The notes under the pieces were generated by a model. It had not been told where the DNA came from, searched no databases, and worked only from the letters and a program-made list of their open reading frames with translations. Positions 36,599 through 46,700 of a DNA stretch of 64,000 bases are shown here, in pieces; within the stretch, counting starts at the first letter, position 1, and every line of letters begins with the position of its first letter. The stretch comes from Ginsengibacter hankyongi (GTDB lineage Bacteria > Bacteroidota > Bacteroidia > Chitinophagales > Chitinophagaceae), in contig NZ_VYQF01000001.1 of assembly GCF_008710285.1 (NCBI RefSeq), forward strand, positions 1,373,501 to 1,437,500, written 5' to 3'. The position numbers were made by a program, and so were the translations under genes.

Positions 36599-38305
36599 AT
36601 GACTTACCCACTTCTTGAGATAAAAAATTTAAGTATTGATTTTGTCACCGGCAATGAAAGCTTTTCCGCAGTAAAAAATATATCGTTTACTCTAAATAAA
36701 GGTGAAACTATTGCAATTGTTGGTGAATCAGGTTCAGGCAAGACCGTTAGTTCTTTATCCATATTACAGCTGCTGCCGTCCCCACCGGCTCAATATAAAA
36801 ATGGAGCAATTCTTTTTTCAGAAGATGATAGGCAAGTTAATCTGCTTGACCTTGACGAAAAATATCTGCGAAAAATAAGAGGCAATAAAATTTCCATGAT
36901 TTTCCAGGAACCAATGACGTCGCTCAACCCTGTTCAAACATGTGGCGGCCAGGTTATGGAAGCATTAATGCTACACGAACAGCTAAAACCAGGCGAAGCA
37001 AAGACTAGAACCATTGAACTTTTTAACCAGGTTAAATTACCAGATCCTGCGGGTATGCTTCATCGTTATCCTCATCAAATAAGTGGCGGGCAAAAGCAAA
37101 GAGTAATGATTGCTATGGCAATGAGTTGTAATCCTTCGGTACTTATTGCTGATGAACCAACCACTGCACTGGACGTAACTGTTCAAAAAACAATTTTACA
37201 ACTTATTAAAGAGTTGCAGCAAAAGCACCAAATGGGTGTAATCTATATTACTCATGATCTTGCGCTTGTTTCTGAAATTGCAGATATGGTAATTGTAATG
37301 TATAAGGGAGAAATTGTTGAAACCAATACTACAAAAGAAATTTTTACAAACCCTAAACATCCCTATACAAAGGCATTAATAAATTGCAGGCCGTCCCCCG
37401 CCTCAAAAGGAAAAAGGCTTCCTGTCATAAGTGATTTCCTAAGTGAGTCATTTAAGCCGGATCAATTAAAAATAATTCATAAAGAAAATAAAAAGGAAGA
37501 TTTTGAACCTGCAACCGACCTTTTGAAAGTTGAAAACCTTAAAGTCTATTTCCCGGTAAAAAAAAGTTTTACAGGTAAAATTCTTAAGGAATTTAAAGCC
37601 GTTGACGATGTTAGTTTTTCAATAAGAAAAGGGGAAATATTAGGATTGGTTGGCGAAAGCGGCTGCGGAAAAACTACTTTAGGAAGAGCATTAATAAGAT
37701 TGATTGAACCGACATCAGGCAATATTTTTCTCAATAAAAAAAATATAGCGCACATACCTAAAGATGAACTAAGAAGGATGAGAAAAGATATTCAAATCAT
37801 TTTCCAGGATCCGTATGGCTCACTGAATCCACGTATTACAATCGGTCAGGCCATTAATGAGCCGATGAAAATTCATGATATACTGCCAACTGAAAAACAA
37901 CGCAAAGAAAAAATTATGGATCTGCTTAAAAAAGTGGATTTAAAGCCGGAGCACTTTAACCGTTATCCGCATGAATTCAGTGGCGGCCAGCGCCAACGCA
38001 TTTGTATTGCAAGAGCTCTTGGCCTTAACCCTGAATTTATTATTTGTGATGAAAGTGTTTCAGCTCTTGACGTAAGTGTACAGGCCCAGGTGCTTAATTT
38101 ATTAAATGACCTGAAAGAAGAACTTGGCTTTACCTGCATTTTTATTTCTCATGATCTTGGCGTGGTACATTATATAAGTAACCGGATTATGGTTATGAAT
38201 AAAGGAAAGATTGAGGAAATTGGAGAGGCCGATGCAATATATTACCATCCTAAAAATGTGTATACCAAAAATTTAATTGCCTCGGTTCCCAAATTAAATT
38301 TTTAA
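36599..38305 (+). CDS. Fused dual-ATPase subunit of a peptide/nickel-type ABC transporter (DppD-DppF fusion)
   Basis: A 568-residue protein with two complete ABC ATPase domains. Domain 1 (about 1-270) has Walker A GESGSGKT, signature ISGGQKQRV and Walker B VLIADEPTTALD; domain 2 (about 300-568) has Walker A GESGCGKTT, signature FSGGQRQRI and Walker B FIICDESVSALD. Each is followed by the oligopeptide-type C-terminal extension (NPKHPYTKALINCRPSP; HPKNVYTKNLIASVP). This is the YejF/GsiA layout, energising uptake of oligopeptides or related solutes. No permease or solute-binding gene is adjacent, so its membrane partners are encoded elsewhere. Confidence 0.93.
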   Translation: MTYPLLEIKNLSIDFVTGNESFSAVKNISFTLNKGETIAIVGESGSGKTVSSLSILQLLPSPPAQYKNGAILFSEDDRQVNLLDLDEKYLRKIRGNKISMIFQEPMTSLNPVQTCGGQVMEALMLHEQLKPGEAKTRTIELFNQVKLPDPAGMLHRYPHQISGGQKQRVMIAMAMSCNPSVLIADEPTTALDVTVQKTILQLIKELQQKHQMGVIYITHDLALVSEIADMVIVMYKGEIVETNTTKEIFTNPKHPYTKALINCRPSPASKGKRLPVISDFLSESFKPDQLKIIHKENKKEDFEPATDLLKVENLKVYFPVKKSFTGKILKEFKAVDDVSFSIRKGEILGLVGESGCGKTTLGRALIRLIEPTSGNIFLNKKNIAHIPKDELRRMRKDIQIIFQDPYGSLNPRITIGQAINEPMKIHDILPTEKQRKEKIMDLLKKVDLKPEHFNRYPHEFSGGQRQRICIARALGLNPEFIICDESVSALDVSVQAQVLNLLNDLKEELGFTCIFISHDLGVVHYISNRIMVMNKGKIEEIGEADAIYYHPKNVYTKNLIASVPKLNF

Positions 38306-38334
38306 AAATTAATTTCTATTTTATAAAAAAGTAC

Positions 38335-38342
38335 TACCTTTG
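38335..38342 (+). promoter_or_regulatory. Putative -7 element for queA
   Basis: TACCTTTG is an exact TAnnTTTG word of the same form as the grpE one. Transcription from it would begin near 38348, leaving a leader of about 105 bases before queA. Confidence 0.55.
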
Positions 38343-38354
38343 CGCACTTAAAAA

Positions 38355-38425
38355 ATCATGCCGTAACATGATAAGTGGCCAGAATAAATTGGCACGTATC
38401 TCTGTAACAACAGTAATGGCATGTG
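38355..38425 (+). promoter_or_regulatory. Structured leader of queA with two competing hairpins
   Basis: Hairpin A: ATCATG (38355-38360) with CATGAT (38367-38372), loop CCGTAA. Alternative stem B: CATGCCGT (38357-38364) with ATGGCATG (38416-38423), eight pairs with one G-U, enclosing two small stems GCCA/TGGC (38378-38393) and CTGT/ACAG (38402-38413). A and B share the bases CATG and cannot form together. This is a possible regulatory RNA; it matches no riboswitch class I can recall, including the preQ1 classes. Confidence 0.35.
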
Positions 38426-38453
38426 ACAATTAACTTTAAAATAATAATTGCAC

Positions 38454-39503
38454 ATGAAACTTAGTCAATTCAAATTTGACCTTCCTTTAAATCTTATTGC
38501 GCAAAATCCTACTAAACGAAGAGAAGATAGCAGGATGATGGTGATTGAAAGAAAAACAGGAAAAATTGAAAATAAACATTTCAGAGACATCCTGGATTAT
38601 TTTGATGATAAAGATGTTTTTGTCGTAAACAACACGAAAGTTTTCCCCGCCCGCATGTACGGCCGTAAAGAAAAAACCGGCGCAAAAATCGAAGTCTTTC
38701 TTTTGAGAGAATTACATAAGCAGAACCGCCTATGGGATGTAATAGTTGATCCTGCAAGAAAAATCCGCGTTGGTAATAAATTATATTTTGGCGAAAGTGA
38801 TGAACTGGTAGCAGAAGTAATTGACAATACTACCAGCCGCGGAAGAACGATACGTTTTTTATGGGATGGACCTGAGGATGAATTTAGAAAAATGCTCTAT
38901 TTCATGGGTGAAACTCCTTTGCCGAAATACATCAAGCGTAAACCTGATGAAGAAGATAAAGAAAGGTACCAAACAGTTTATGCAAAGCATGAAGGAGCTG
39001 TAGCAGCGCCAACAGCCGGGCTTCATTTTAGCCCCGAGCTGATTAAACGCCTGGAAATAAAAGGGGTTCGTTTTGCCGAAGTTACCTTACATACAGGCTT
39101 AGGAACTTTCCGCCCCATTGAAGTGGAAGACCTAAGTAAGCATAAAATGGATGCGGAATATTATAACATAGACGAAGAAGCGTGCCGCATTGTGAACAAA
39201 GCAAAAGAAACCGGCAAGAGAATTTGTTCAATTGGAACTACAACAATGCGTGCTATGGAAACCTCTTTCACTGCACAAAAATTATTAAAGCCTTCTGAAG
39301 GATGGACAAACCATTTTATTCATCCTCCCTATACATTTAATATTGCAGATTCGTTAGTTACAAATTTTCATTTGCCTAAAACAAGCCTGCTCATTATGAC
39401 ATGCGCTTTTGCAGGTTATGATCTTATAATGGATGCTTACAAAAAAGCTATAAAAGATAAATACCGCTTCTTCAGTTATGGTGATGCGATGCTAATAATT
39501 TAG
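38454..39503 (+). CDS. queA: tRNA preQ1(34) S-adenosylmethionine ribosyltransferase-isomerase
   Basis: Second-last step of queuosine synthesis: moves the ribosyl part of SAM onto 7-aminomethyl-7-deazaguanine in the tRNA wobble position. The ATG at 38454 gives 349 residues ([20 protein letters not shown]), two codons shorter than a TTG alternative. Family marks: [78 protein letters not shown] and [20 protein letters not shown]. Length is normal. Preceded by a structured leader and closed by a strong terminator. Confidence 0.96.
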   Translation: MKLSQFKFDLPLNLIAQNPTKRREDSRMMVIERKTGKIENKHFRDILDYFDDKDVFVVNNTKVFPARMYGRKEKTGAKIEVFLLRELHKQNRLWDVIVDPARKIRVGNKLYFGESDELVAEVIDNTTSRGRTIRFLWDGPEDEFRKMLYFMGETPLPKYIKRKPDEEDKERYQTVYAKHEGAVAAPTAGLHFSPELIKRLEIKGVRFAEVTLHTGLGTFRPIEVEDLSKHKMDAEYYNIDEEACRIVNKAKETGKRICSIGTTTMRAMETSFTAQKLLKPSEGWTNHFIHPPYTFNIADSLVTNFHLPKTSLLIMTCAFAGYDLIMDAYKKAIKDKYRFFSYGDAMLII

Positions 39504-39527
39504 GTTCGTTATTATCTTTACATTTTT

Positions 39528-39559
39528 AAAAAGCTTTCTGCAAAAACAGGAAGCTTTTT
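39528..39559. terminator. Terminator after queA
   Basis: AAAAAGCTTTCTG (39528-39540) pairs with CAGGAAGCTTTTT (39547-39559), 13 pairs with one G-U, loop of 6. The A and T runs make it usable in both directions. Confidence 0.85.
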
Positions 39560-39639
39560 ATATGCAAAAAATTAAATTGAATTTTTGCCGGATTATCGCA
39601 ATTCATCTTTTTGAAATAAATTAGAGGAAACGATTTGCA

Positions 39640-40107
39640 ATGAGAACAATTCATCAATGGCTGAATGAATATGGTGAAAGCCATACCAATGAAACCAATA
39701 AATTGATTCACTGGATATGTGTACCTGCAATTTTTTTCTCCATAACAGGTTTGTTGTATTGCATTAAACTCCCTTTATTTATCAGGGAAGGTTTGCAACT
39801 GAATGTTGCAATGATTGTACTATTATTAACTACAATTTACTATTTATCCCTTTCAATTAAGATTGGTATCGGCATGTTATTATTTGGTATTTTTTGCCTT
39901 GGATTATGTTATGCAGTTGAAACATTTTTGCCTTTTTCTTTATGGCTTTTCTGTATTATAATTTTTGTCCTCGCCTGGATTGGCCAATTCTATGGCCATA
40001 AAGTTGAAGGCAAAAAACCTTCTTTTTTTAAAGACATTCAGTTTTTATTGATAGGCCCGATGTGGCTGATGAGCTTTGTGTATAGAAAACTCGGGATATC
40101 TTTTTGA
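39640..40107 (+). CDS. Mpo1-like (DUF962) membrane protein
   Basis: A 155-residue protein with three to four membrane helices. The N-terminal segment ESHTNETNKLIHWICVPAIF and the C-terminal GQFYGHKVEGKKPSFFKD with QFLLIGPMWLMSFVYRKLG are hallmarks of the Mpo1/YGL010w family. Yeast Mpo1 is an iron-dependent dioxygenase in alpha-oxidation of 2-hydroxy fatty acids, with the paired histidines (H37-like HWICVP and GHKVE) essential; both are present here. A role in 2-hydroxy fatty acid or sphingolipid turnover is plausible, but the bacterial substrate is unknown. Convergent with aspartate kinase, one base apart. Confidence 0.88.
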   Translation: MRTIHQWLNEYGESHTNETNKLIHWICVPAIFFSITGLLYCIKLPLFIREGLQLNVAMIVLLLTTIYYLSLSIKIGIGMLLFGIFCLGLCYAVETFLPFSLWLFCIIIFVLAWIGQFYGHKVEGKKPSFFKDIQFLLIGPMWLMSFVYRKLGISF

Positions 40108-40108
40108 T

Positions 40109-41428
40109 TTACATATCAAACAACCCTTTATTCAAAAGCTGTAATGTTTTTTCTTTATGCTCTCGTGAAATAAGAATTGAAATATTATGCTGACTACCGC
40201 CATAACTTACCATCCGGACAGGAATGCCAGATAATGTTGTAAATATCTTTGCAATCACATCTTTTGTTTGTGTGATCTGATTACCAACGATAGAAACGAT
40301 TGTCTGGTCTGCATCAACTTCTACTGTTCCAAACAATTCCAGTTCTTTAATAATCTCACTTAAATATGCATCGTTATCAATAGTAAGAGAGACCGCAACT
40401 TCAGAAGTTGTTACCATGTCAATTGGAGTTTGATATTTCTCAAATACTTCAAAAACTTTCCGGAGAAAACCATAAGCCAACAACATTCTGCTGCTTTTAA
40501 TTTTTATTGCAGTAATAAAATCTTTCGCTGCAATTGCTTTCACACCAACACTTCCGGCTTCACTTTCTATTAAAGTTCCCGGTGCTTCCGGCTGCATTGT
40601 GTTTAGTAATTTAACGGGAAAATTAAAATATTGGGCTGGCCATATACTTGCAGGATGTAAAATTTTAGCGCCAAAATAAGCAAGCTCGGCAGCTTCATCA
40701 AAACTCAGGCGGCTGATAGGTTTTGTGTTTTTAACAATCCTTGGATCGTTATTATGCATGCCATCAATATCAGTCCAGATTTCACAAACCGATGCGCCAA
40801 TAGCTCCTGCAATTAAGGAGGCAGAATAATCACTCCCCCCTCTTTTAAGATTATCAACTTCGCCTTTTGCGTTGCGGCAAATGTAACCTTGCGTAATAAA
40901 AAGTGTATGGTCTTTATGCTTTTGCAGAATCTGAGACAGCTTCACCTTAATACTGCCTACCTGCGGCTCAGCGCTGGAATCTATCGTCATGAAATCAAGA
41001 GCCGGTAATAATACATGCTTTATATTTTTTTCTTCAAGGCAAATGCTAAAAAGCTTTGTGCTTAGTAATTCCCCCTGTGCCAGAATATCTTTATTTAAAG
41101 CTTCACTGAAAGAAATTTTCAATATAATATTCAGGAATTCAAAATGCTCTGCTAAAACTGATTTTGCTTTATTGTAGGTGTCCTCTTTTTTTACAAGCTG
41201 AAGAATAAAATTCTGATAATGCTGTTCCAAGGCATCAATGCGTTGCTTGGCTGCTACCCTGTCGCCTTTAGCAAGGCTATTACTTATTTCTGTAAGTGAA
41301 TTGGTGGTGCCGCTTAATGCACTCAAGACTACAACTTTTGGTTCGGTGTCTTTGGTGATTAGCTTCGCGATCTCAAACATTCTTTCAGGCTTTCCAACAC
41401 TGGTGCCTCCAAACTTCATTACTTTCAT
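40109..41428 (-). CDS. lysC: Aspartate kinase (monofunctional)
   Basis: First step of the lysine, threonine and methionine pathway: phosphorylates aspartate. The 439-residue protein has the kinase signature VMKFGGTSVGKPERM at the start, RGGSDYSASLIAGAIGASVC and EIWTDIDGMHNNDPRIV, and two C-terminal ACT domains (about 300-439) that bind feedback inhibitors, with VTTSEVAVSLTIDN and VSIVGNQITQTKDVIAKIF. There is no fused homoserine dehydrogenase. Length and ACT layout fit the lysine-sensitive LysC group, but the effector cannot be read from sequence. The leader shows a hairpin just after the candidate transcription start. Confidence 0.93.
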   Translation of the reverse strand: MKVMKFGGTSVGKPERMFEIAKLITKDTEPKVVVLSALSGTTNSLTEISNSLAKGDRVAAKQRIDALEQHYQNFILQLVKKEDTYNKAKSVLAEHFEFLNIILKISFSEALNKDILAQGELLSTKLFSICLEEKNIKHVLLPALDFMTIDSSAEPQVGSIKVKLSQILQKHKDHTLFITQGYICRNAKGEVDNLKRGGSDYSASLIAGAIGASVCEIWTDIDGMHNNDPRIVKNTKPISRLSFDEAAELAYFGAKILHPASIWPAQYFNFPVKLLNTMQPEAPGTLIESEAGSVGVKAIAAKDFITAIKIKSSRMLLAYGFLRKVFEVFEKYQTPIDMVTTSEVAVSLTIDNDAYLSEIIKELELFGTVEVDADQTIVSIVGNQITQTKDVIAKIFTTLSGIPVRMVSYGGSQHNISILISREHKEKTLQLLNKGLFDM

Positions 41429-41436
41429 TTCCTTTG

Positions 41437-41470
41437 CCCGGAATTTTTATTGAACCGGGTTGCAAATGTA
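41437..41470 (-). promoter_or_regulatory. Promoter word and leader hairpin of lysC
   Basis: On the minus strand TACATTTG (41470-41463) matches TAnnTTTG, 35 bases before the ATG. Directly downstream CCCGG (41459-41455) and CCGGG (41441-41437) can pair over a 13-base loop, placing a stem at the very 5' end of the mRNA, ending 9 bases from the start codon. I see no lysine-riboswitch features. Confidence 0.4.
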
Positions 41471-41518
41471 CTATTTACCAACAATTTTTTACAGCAATCA
41501 TTGGCGGCGGCTCATTTT

Positions 41519-42595
41519 TTACAATTCCATTCCAAATTTATTACCAACCCTTTTCAAATCTTCAACAACGGATTCTAATAAAGGAATGCCATTTTTTCTT
41601 CTTTCGTTTTCAAATTCAACTTCAGGTTCACCGGGAATAATTACCTTCTTTTGCCCTTCAACAGTCTTTGAGGAACTGAATGCCCTAATCCATTTATCCA
41701 TGTGCAATTTGAATTCTTCAGCCGGGCGAAAAGCATCAATGCGCATGGCACCAAAAAAATGGCCAATCCCTTCTCCGGGCATATTTTCAGGCATGGGAAC
41801 ATAAGCAGGAAAAGGAGGAACCCATGGACCATAATTTGCCCCGCTTAACACTGCGGAAAAAATATCAACGATAGAACCCAAGGCATAGCCTTTATGGCTT
41901 CCATGTTCCTTATCGCCGCCCAGTGGTAATAATGCACCGCCATTTTTAAGTTCGCTTGCATTTGTAGATGGCTCACCGGTTTTCGTTTGTACCCAACCGC
42001 TAGGAACGTCTTCATTTTTGCGCTGCGATATTTCCAGTTTTCCGTTAGCCGCTGTTGTTGTTGCAAAGTCAGCTACAAAAGGTTGTTCATTTCCTGCAGG
42101 TATTGCAACTGCAATTGGATTAGTTCCCAGCATTCGTTCCGTAGAAAATGTTGGTGCAACTAAAGCCGACGCATTAGTCATGGCAATACCAATCATGTCA
42201 CTTTTTAATGCCATCATCGCATGTGAGCCTGCTATGCCAAAGTGATTGCTGTTCTTTACGCTCACCCAGCCTGTACCAACATTTTTTGCTTTATCAATGG
42301 CCACCTGCATGGCAAACGGGGCCACCACCAAGCCTAACCCCGCATCGCCATCAACAACAGCAGTTGAAGGTGTTTCATGAACAATTTTTATTTGAGGCAC
42401 AGTATTAATTCTTTTGGCTTCCCATAAACGAACATAACCTGAAAGCCTTGCCACACCATGACTATCAACGCCTCGGAGATCCGCAATTAGTAAAGAATCA
42501 GCAGCAATTGTCGCGTCTTCATTGCTGCACCCAATTTTTAAAAATATATTTTGCGCAAAAGAATGTAAAGTTGAATAACTATAAATTTTATACAT
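41519..42595 (-). CDS. Malate/L-lactate dehydrogenase family oxidoreductase (Ldh2/ureidoglycolate dehydrogenase type)
   Basis: An NAD(P)-dependent 2-hydroxyacid dehydrogenase of the PF02615 fold, unrelated to classical Rossmann malate or lactate dehydrogenases. The 358-residue protein shows LRGVDSHGVARLSGYVRLW, VSVKNSNHFGIAGSHAMMAL (catalytic His and Asn region), TNASALVAPTFSTERMLGTN with PIAVAIPAGNEQPFVADFAT and GGDKEHGSHKGYALGSIVDI, all typical. Members use malate, lactate, sulfolactate, ureidoglycolate or pyrroline carboxylates, so the substrate is not assigned. Divergent from yebC. Confidence 0.92.
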   Translation of the reverse strand: MYKIYSYSTLHSFAQNIFLKIGCSNEDATIAADSLLIADLRGVDSHGVARLSGYVRLWEAKRINTVPQIKIVHETPSTAVVDGDAGLGLVVAPFAMQVAIDKAKNVGTGWVSVKNSNHFGIAGSHAMMALKSDMIGIAMTNASALVAPTFSTERMLGTNPIAVAIPAGNEQPFVADFATTTAANGKLEISQRKNEDVPSGWVQTKTGEPSTNASELKNGGALLPLGGDKEHGSHKGYALGSIVDIFSAVLSGANYGPWVPPFPAYVPMPENMPGEGIGHFFGAMRIDAFRPAEEFKLHMDKWIRAFSSSKTVEGQKKVIIPGEPEVEFENERRKNGIPLLESVVEDLKRVGNKFGMEL

Positions 42596-42599
42596 GTGA

Positions 42600-42607
42600 C
42601 AAAAGTA
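42600..42607 (-). promoter_or_regulatory. Putative -7 element at the very start of the Ldh2-type gene
   Basis: Minus-strand TACTTTTG matches TAnnTTTG but ends only 4 bases before the ATG at 42595, so a transcript from it would be leaderless or nearly so. Confidence 0.3.
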
Positions 42608-42644
42608 AATGATATGATTTTAGATTTTAAATTTAAGGCTTTAG

Positions 42645-42656
42645 ATTTGCGCAAAT
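42645..42656. promoter_or_regulatory. Perfect 12-base palindrome between divergent genes (possible operator)
   Basis: ATTTGCGCAAAT reads the same on both strands. It lies in the 115-base gap between the Ldh2-type gene and yebC, 55 bases before the yebC start, where a dimeric regulator could control either gene. Confidence 0.4.
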
Positions 42657-42710
42657 TGTGATGCAGAGATTATTTAGTATTTGCAAATTGACAATTGATT
42701 ATTATTTATT

Positions 42711-43421
42711 ATGGGAAGAATATTTGAAGTAAGAAAATCGACCATGTTTGCCCGTTGGGATAAAATGGCGAAGCAATTCACACGCATCGGGAAGGAAATA
42801 GATATTGCTGTAAAACAAGGTGGGCCTGACCCTAATAATAATTCTGCTTTGCGGCGCTGCATTATAAATGCCAAAGCGGTGAACATGCCCAAAGATCGTG
42901 TGGAAGCGGCAATAAAACGTGCGATGGGTAAAGACAAAACCGACTACCATGAAATGTTGTATGAGGGATATGCGCCGCATGGAGTTGCGTTGCTTGTGGA
43001 AACTGCAACTGATAATCCTACACGTACCGTTGCTAATGTAAGGATGCATTTTAATAAAGCGCATGGCTCGCTTGGCACAAGCGGAAGCGTTGCTTTTACG
43101 TTTAACCATGTGGGTGAGTTTAAAATAAAAAATAACAAGCTCGATATTGAAGAACTCGAACTGGAACTAATTGATTTTGGCCTGGAAGAAATTGGCGAGG
43201 ATATTGAAGGAAATATAGTTATCCGCACGCCTTTCAATGAATTCGGGCACATGAGTAAAGCATTGGAAGATAAAGGAATTGAAGTTATAACGGCAGAGCT
43301 TACCCGAATTCCTGTGAACACCATTGAACTTTCCGAAGACCAGGCCAACGAAGTTTTAAAGCTTGTAGATAACCTGGAGCAGGATGATGATGTACAAAAG
43401 GTATATCACAATCTTAAATAA
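42711..43421 (+). CDS. YebC/PmpR-family protein (TACO1-like)
   Basis: A 236-residue protein of the YebC family, reported as DNA-binding regulator (PmpR) or, more recently, as a translation factor relieving ribosome stalling at proline runs, like mitochondrial TACO1. Family marks: KSTMFARWDKMAKQFTRIGK, GGPDPNNNSALRRCI, NMPKDRVEAAIKRAMGKD, YEGYAPHGVALLVETATDN and KAHGSLGTSGSVAFTFN. The N-terminal MGRIFEVRK differs from the usual MAGHSKW, as in the Bacteroidota subgroup. Length is normal. A hairpin terminator follows. Confidence 0.93.
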   Translation: MGRIFEVRKSTMFARWDKMAKQFTRIGKEIDIAVKQGGPDPNNNSALRRCIINAKAVNMPKDRVEAAIKRAMGKDKTDYHEMLYEGYAPHGVALLVETATDNPTRTVANVRMHFNKAHGSLGTSGSVAFTFNHVGEFKIKNNKLDIEELELELIDFGLEEIGEDIEGNIVIRTPFNEFGHMSKALEDKGIEVITAELTRIPVNTIELSEDQANEVLKLVDNLEQDDDVQKVYHNLK

Positions 43422-43442
43422 AGCTTGCAACATAATAAAAAA

Positions 43443-43476
43443 CCGCCCCAATCCAATTGGCGGCGGCTCTATTTTT
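43443..43476 (+). terminator. Terminator after yebC
   Basis: CCGCC-c-CAAT (43443-43452) pairs with ATTG-GCGG ending at 43463 with one bulged C, followed by CGGCTCT and ATTTTT. The stem is solid; the T run is short and set back. Confidence 0.6.
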
Positions 43477-43704
43477 GATTATGGCCCCAAATTATTAAAT
43501 CCACTATTGTTTATTTTTCTTTGTCGGAATTACTTCCGCTATAAAAAACCTAAGGTGAGACTTCATTATGTTTCCATAGTTTAATACTCACAAAAAAAAT
43601 TTATAAATTTTTTTGAATTATGAATTTTTAAGGGAATCTGCATCTAACTAAGTGGTAATACAACCAGTTGGTATAGTTTTCTATCTTTAAATAAATTCAT
43701 TTAC

Positions 43705-46700
43705 ATGCATTTTAAAAATTATTTAATCCGTGGCCTATCGCTTGTCGTCATTGTCTCTTTTGGTTTTTCAGCTTTATATGCTCAACAACCGTCAGGCAAT
43801 TATGCAAGTCAATGGAAAAAAATTGATGACCTTGTAGGCAAAGGACTTACTAAATCTGCATTGGCAGAAGTTAATAAGATATACAGTCTCTCTAAAAAAG
43901 CCAGTAATGAACCCCAGGTTATAAAAGCCCTGCTATATAAAATAACACTGCAACAAAATATTGAAGAAGATGCCACAGTAAAAAGTATTGATACTTTTGA
44001 GCTTGAAATTGCTTCATCTAAAGAACCCGCCAGGTCTATATTAGAAAGTATTACAGCAGAAATGTATTGGAATTTTTTTCAGCAACAAAGATGGAAGATT
44101 TACAACAGAACCAAAACACAGGGTTTTAAAAAAGACGATATTTTAACATGGACCGCCAATGATTTTCATGAAAAAATAGCCAAGCTCTACCAGGCATCAA
44201 TTAAAGAAGAAAAACTTTTACAGCAAACAACATTAGAGCCTTTTGATGCGATAATTATAAAAGGCAATGCCCGATATTCAAGGCCTACACTCTACGATCT
44301 CCTGGCACACCGTGCTTTGGATTATTTTAAAAGTGATGAGAACAATATTACCAGGCCGGCCTACGCTTTTGAAATAAAAGATGAAAAAGCTTTTGCACCG
44401 GCATCAGAGTTTGTAATGCACAAATTTGAAAATAAAGATTCTGCTTCCCTGCACTTTAAGGCGTTACTTATTTTCCAGCACCTATTATCTTTTCATGCAA
44501 GTGATTCCAAGCCCGATGCCTTAATTGATGCAGATATTGAACGCATCAATTTTGTTAAGCAATATGGAATAATGAACAATAAAGATGAATTGTACATTGT
44601 GGCTTTACAAAATATTTCAAACACATTTTCAAATAATGCAGCAAGTGCGCAGGCAGGTTATTTAATTGCCCAACAAATTTTTGAAAAAGCAAATGCTAAT
44701 CAAAAAAATACCGATACTTCCCGTTACACAGTTAAGAAAGCAAAACAAATTGCTGAAGCTATAGCCAATAAATTTCCCGGCAGCGAAGGCGGTATCAATG
44801 CAAAAAATTTACTAAACCAAATTTTGCATAAAGATGTAAGTCTTACTTCTGAAAAAGTAAATATTCCCAGCGAACCTTTTAGAACGTTGGTCACTTATAA
44901 AAATTTCTCTTCTCTTAACTTCAGGATAATCGAGATGACTCCGAAGTTTAAAAAGCTCATTGAAAGAAATGACGATAACGATCAGCTTTGGAAAAAACTT
45001 ACTACACAAACATTTATACGAAGCTGGAAGCAGAACCTACTAGCAACAGATGATTACCTGAGTCATTCTGTTGAAATAAAAGTAGATGGTTTACCTGTGG
45101 GCCAGTATGCTTTACTGGCAAGCGTCGCGGGAGATTTTGATTTGGATAAAAATCCATTGGCGGTTCAATATTTTCATGTATCGAACATTAGTTATATTAA
45201 TAACGGACTTGAATATTTTATCCTGGATCGTAAAACAGGTCAGCCTTTAGACGGCGCAAAAGTGCAGGTATGGAAGCAGAAATATGATTATAGCACTCAA
45301 AAAAACACGGTGGAAAGAAAAGAGTTTTTAACTGCTGACGAACACGGCTACCTAAAAATTTCAGGAAACAAAAAAGATGAGAACAACTCATTTCGATTGG
45401 AAATATTTTACCAGAAAGATCATTTGTTTTTAGATGAATACCAATACAGCTATAATTATGATAATGAGACAGATGACGATTATGATAATCAACAAGAATA
45501 TGATGAAGACAAAGCGAAAATATTTTTATTCACTGACAGAAGCATTTATCGCCCCGGGCAATTGGTTTATTTTAAAGGCATCGGTGTAACCCAGGATTAT
45601 AAAACCAAAAAGAATAAACTTTTACAAAACAAAGATTCTATAAAAATATATTTGAACGATGCTAATTCACAAAAGGTAGATTCATTAAAACTTTTATTGA
45701 ATGAATACGGCTCTTTCAATGGAAAATTCCATTTGCCGGAAAACAAACTCAACGGGGAATTCAGTATTGAAGTTGATGATTATGAAAATTCATCAATTGA
45801 TTTTTCTGTTGAAGAATATAAGCGGCCAAAATTTTATACAGAATTTGAAAAAGTAAAAGGCACCTATCGTGTAGGCGATTCAGTTAGTATAACCGGATTT
45901 GCCAAAGCTTATGCCGGAAATAATATTGATGACGCTAATGTAACGTATCGTGTAACAAGAGTTGCACGGTTTTTATATCCCTGGATGTTCTGGCGTTGGC
46001 CTCAACCCGTATCACAACCTTTGGAAATTACCAACGGTGAAACAACAACAGATGCTAATGGAAAATTCACATTAAATTTTGCGGCTATTCCGGATTTAAG
46101 TATTGATAAAAATACTGATCCTGTTTTTGATTATAAGGTGGAAGCGAATGTAACCGATATTAATGGCGAAACAAGAAGTACTAATGCAATTGTTCCAGCT
46201 GGATACAAAGCCTTGAATCTGCAGCTTACATTACCATCGGAAGATGCAATACCTGTTGATAGCCTGAAATACATTTTTGTAAGCACAAAAAATTTAAGCG
46301 GCGAATTTGAACCTTCGAAAGTTGAAGTAAAGATTTATAAACTTCAGCCACCGCAAAGACTTATCCGCAGCCGCTATTGGCCGCAACCTGATGAATTTAT
46401 TATGACCAGGGAAGAGTTCTTAAAATATTTCCCTAACGATGAATACCAGGATGAAAATAAAAAAGAAAGCTGGCCAAAAGGTGAAATGGTTTTCTCAAAA
46501 ACAGATAGCACCAAGCCAATAGGCAATTGGCAATTGGCAGATGCTAAATTTTCTCAGGGTTGGTATGTAGCTGAAGCCACATCAAAAGATAAATATGGAC
46601 AGGATGTAAAAGATGTAAAATATTTTCAATTGTACGATATGAACGCGGCATCATTGCCTGCACCTTCATACGCATGGAACACAACAATAAAAAATGTGGT

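Noticed and set aside
38355-38453. preQ1 riboswitch before queA
   Set aside because: I see neither the small preQ1-I pseudoknot pattern with its A-rich tail nor preQ1-II/III consensus; it is kept only as an unclassified structured leader.
41429-41518. Lysine riboswitch before aspartate kinase
   Set aside because: The leader is under 40 bases and has one simple stem, far too small for a lysine aptamer.
42944-43348. Minus-strand frame of 134 codons
   Set aside because: Antisense to yebC, Ser/Ile-rich shadow without a start signal.
43384-43584. Short plus-strand frame overlapping the end of yebC
   Set aside because: It runs through the yebC terminator hairpin and shows no family character.
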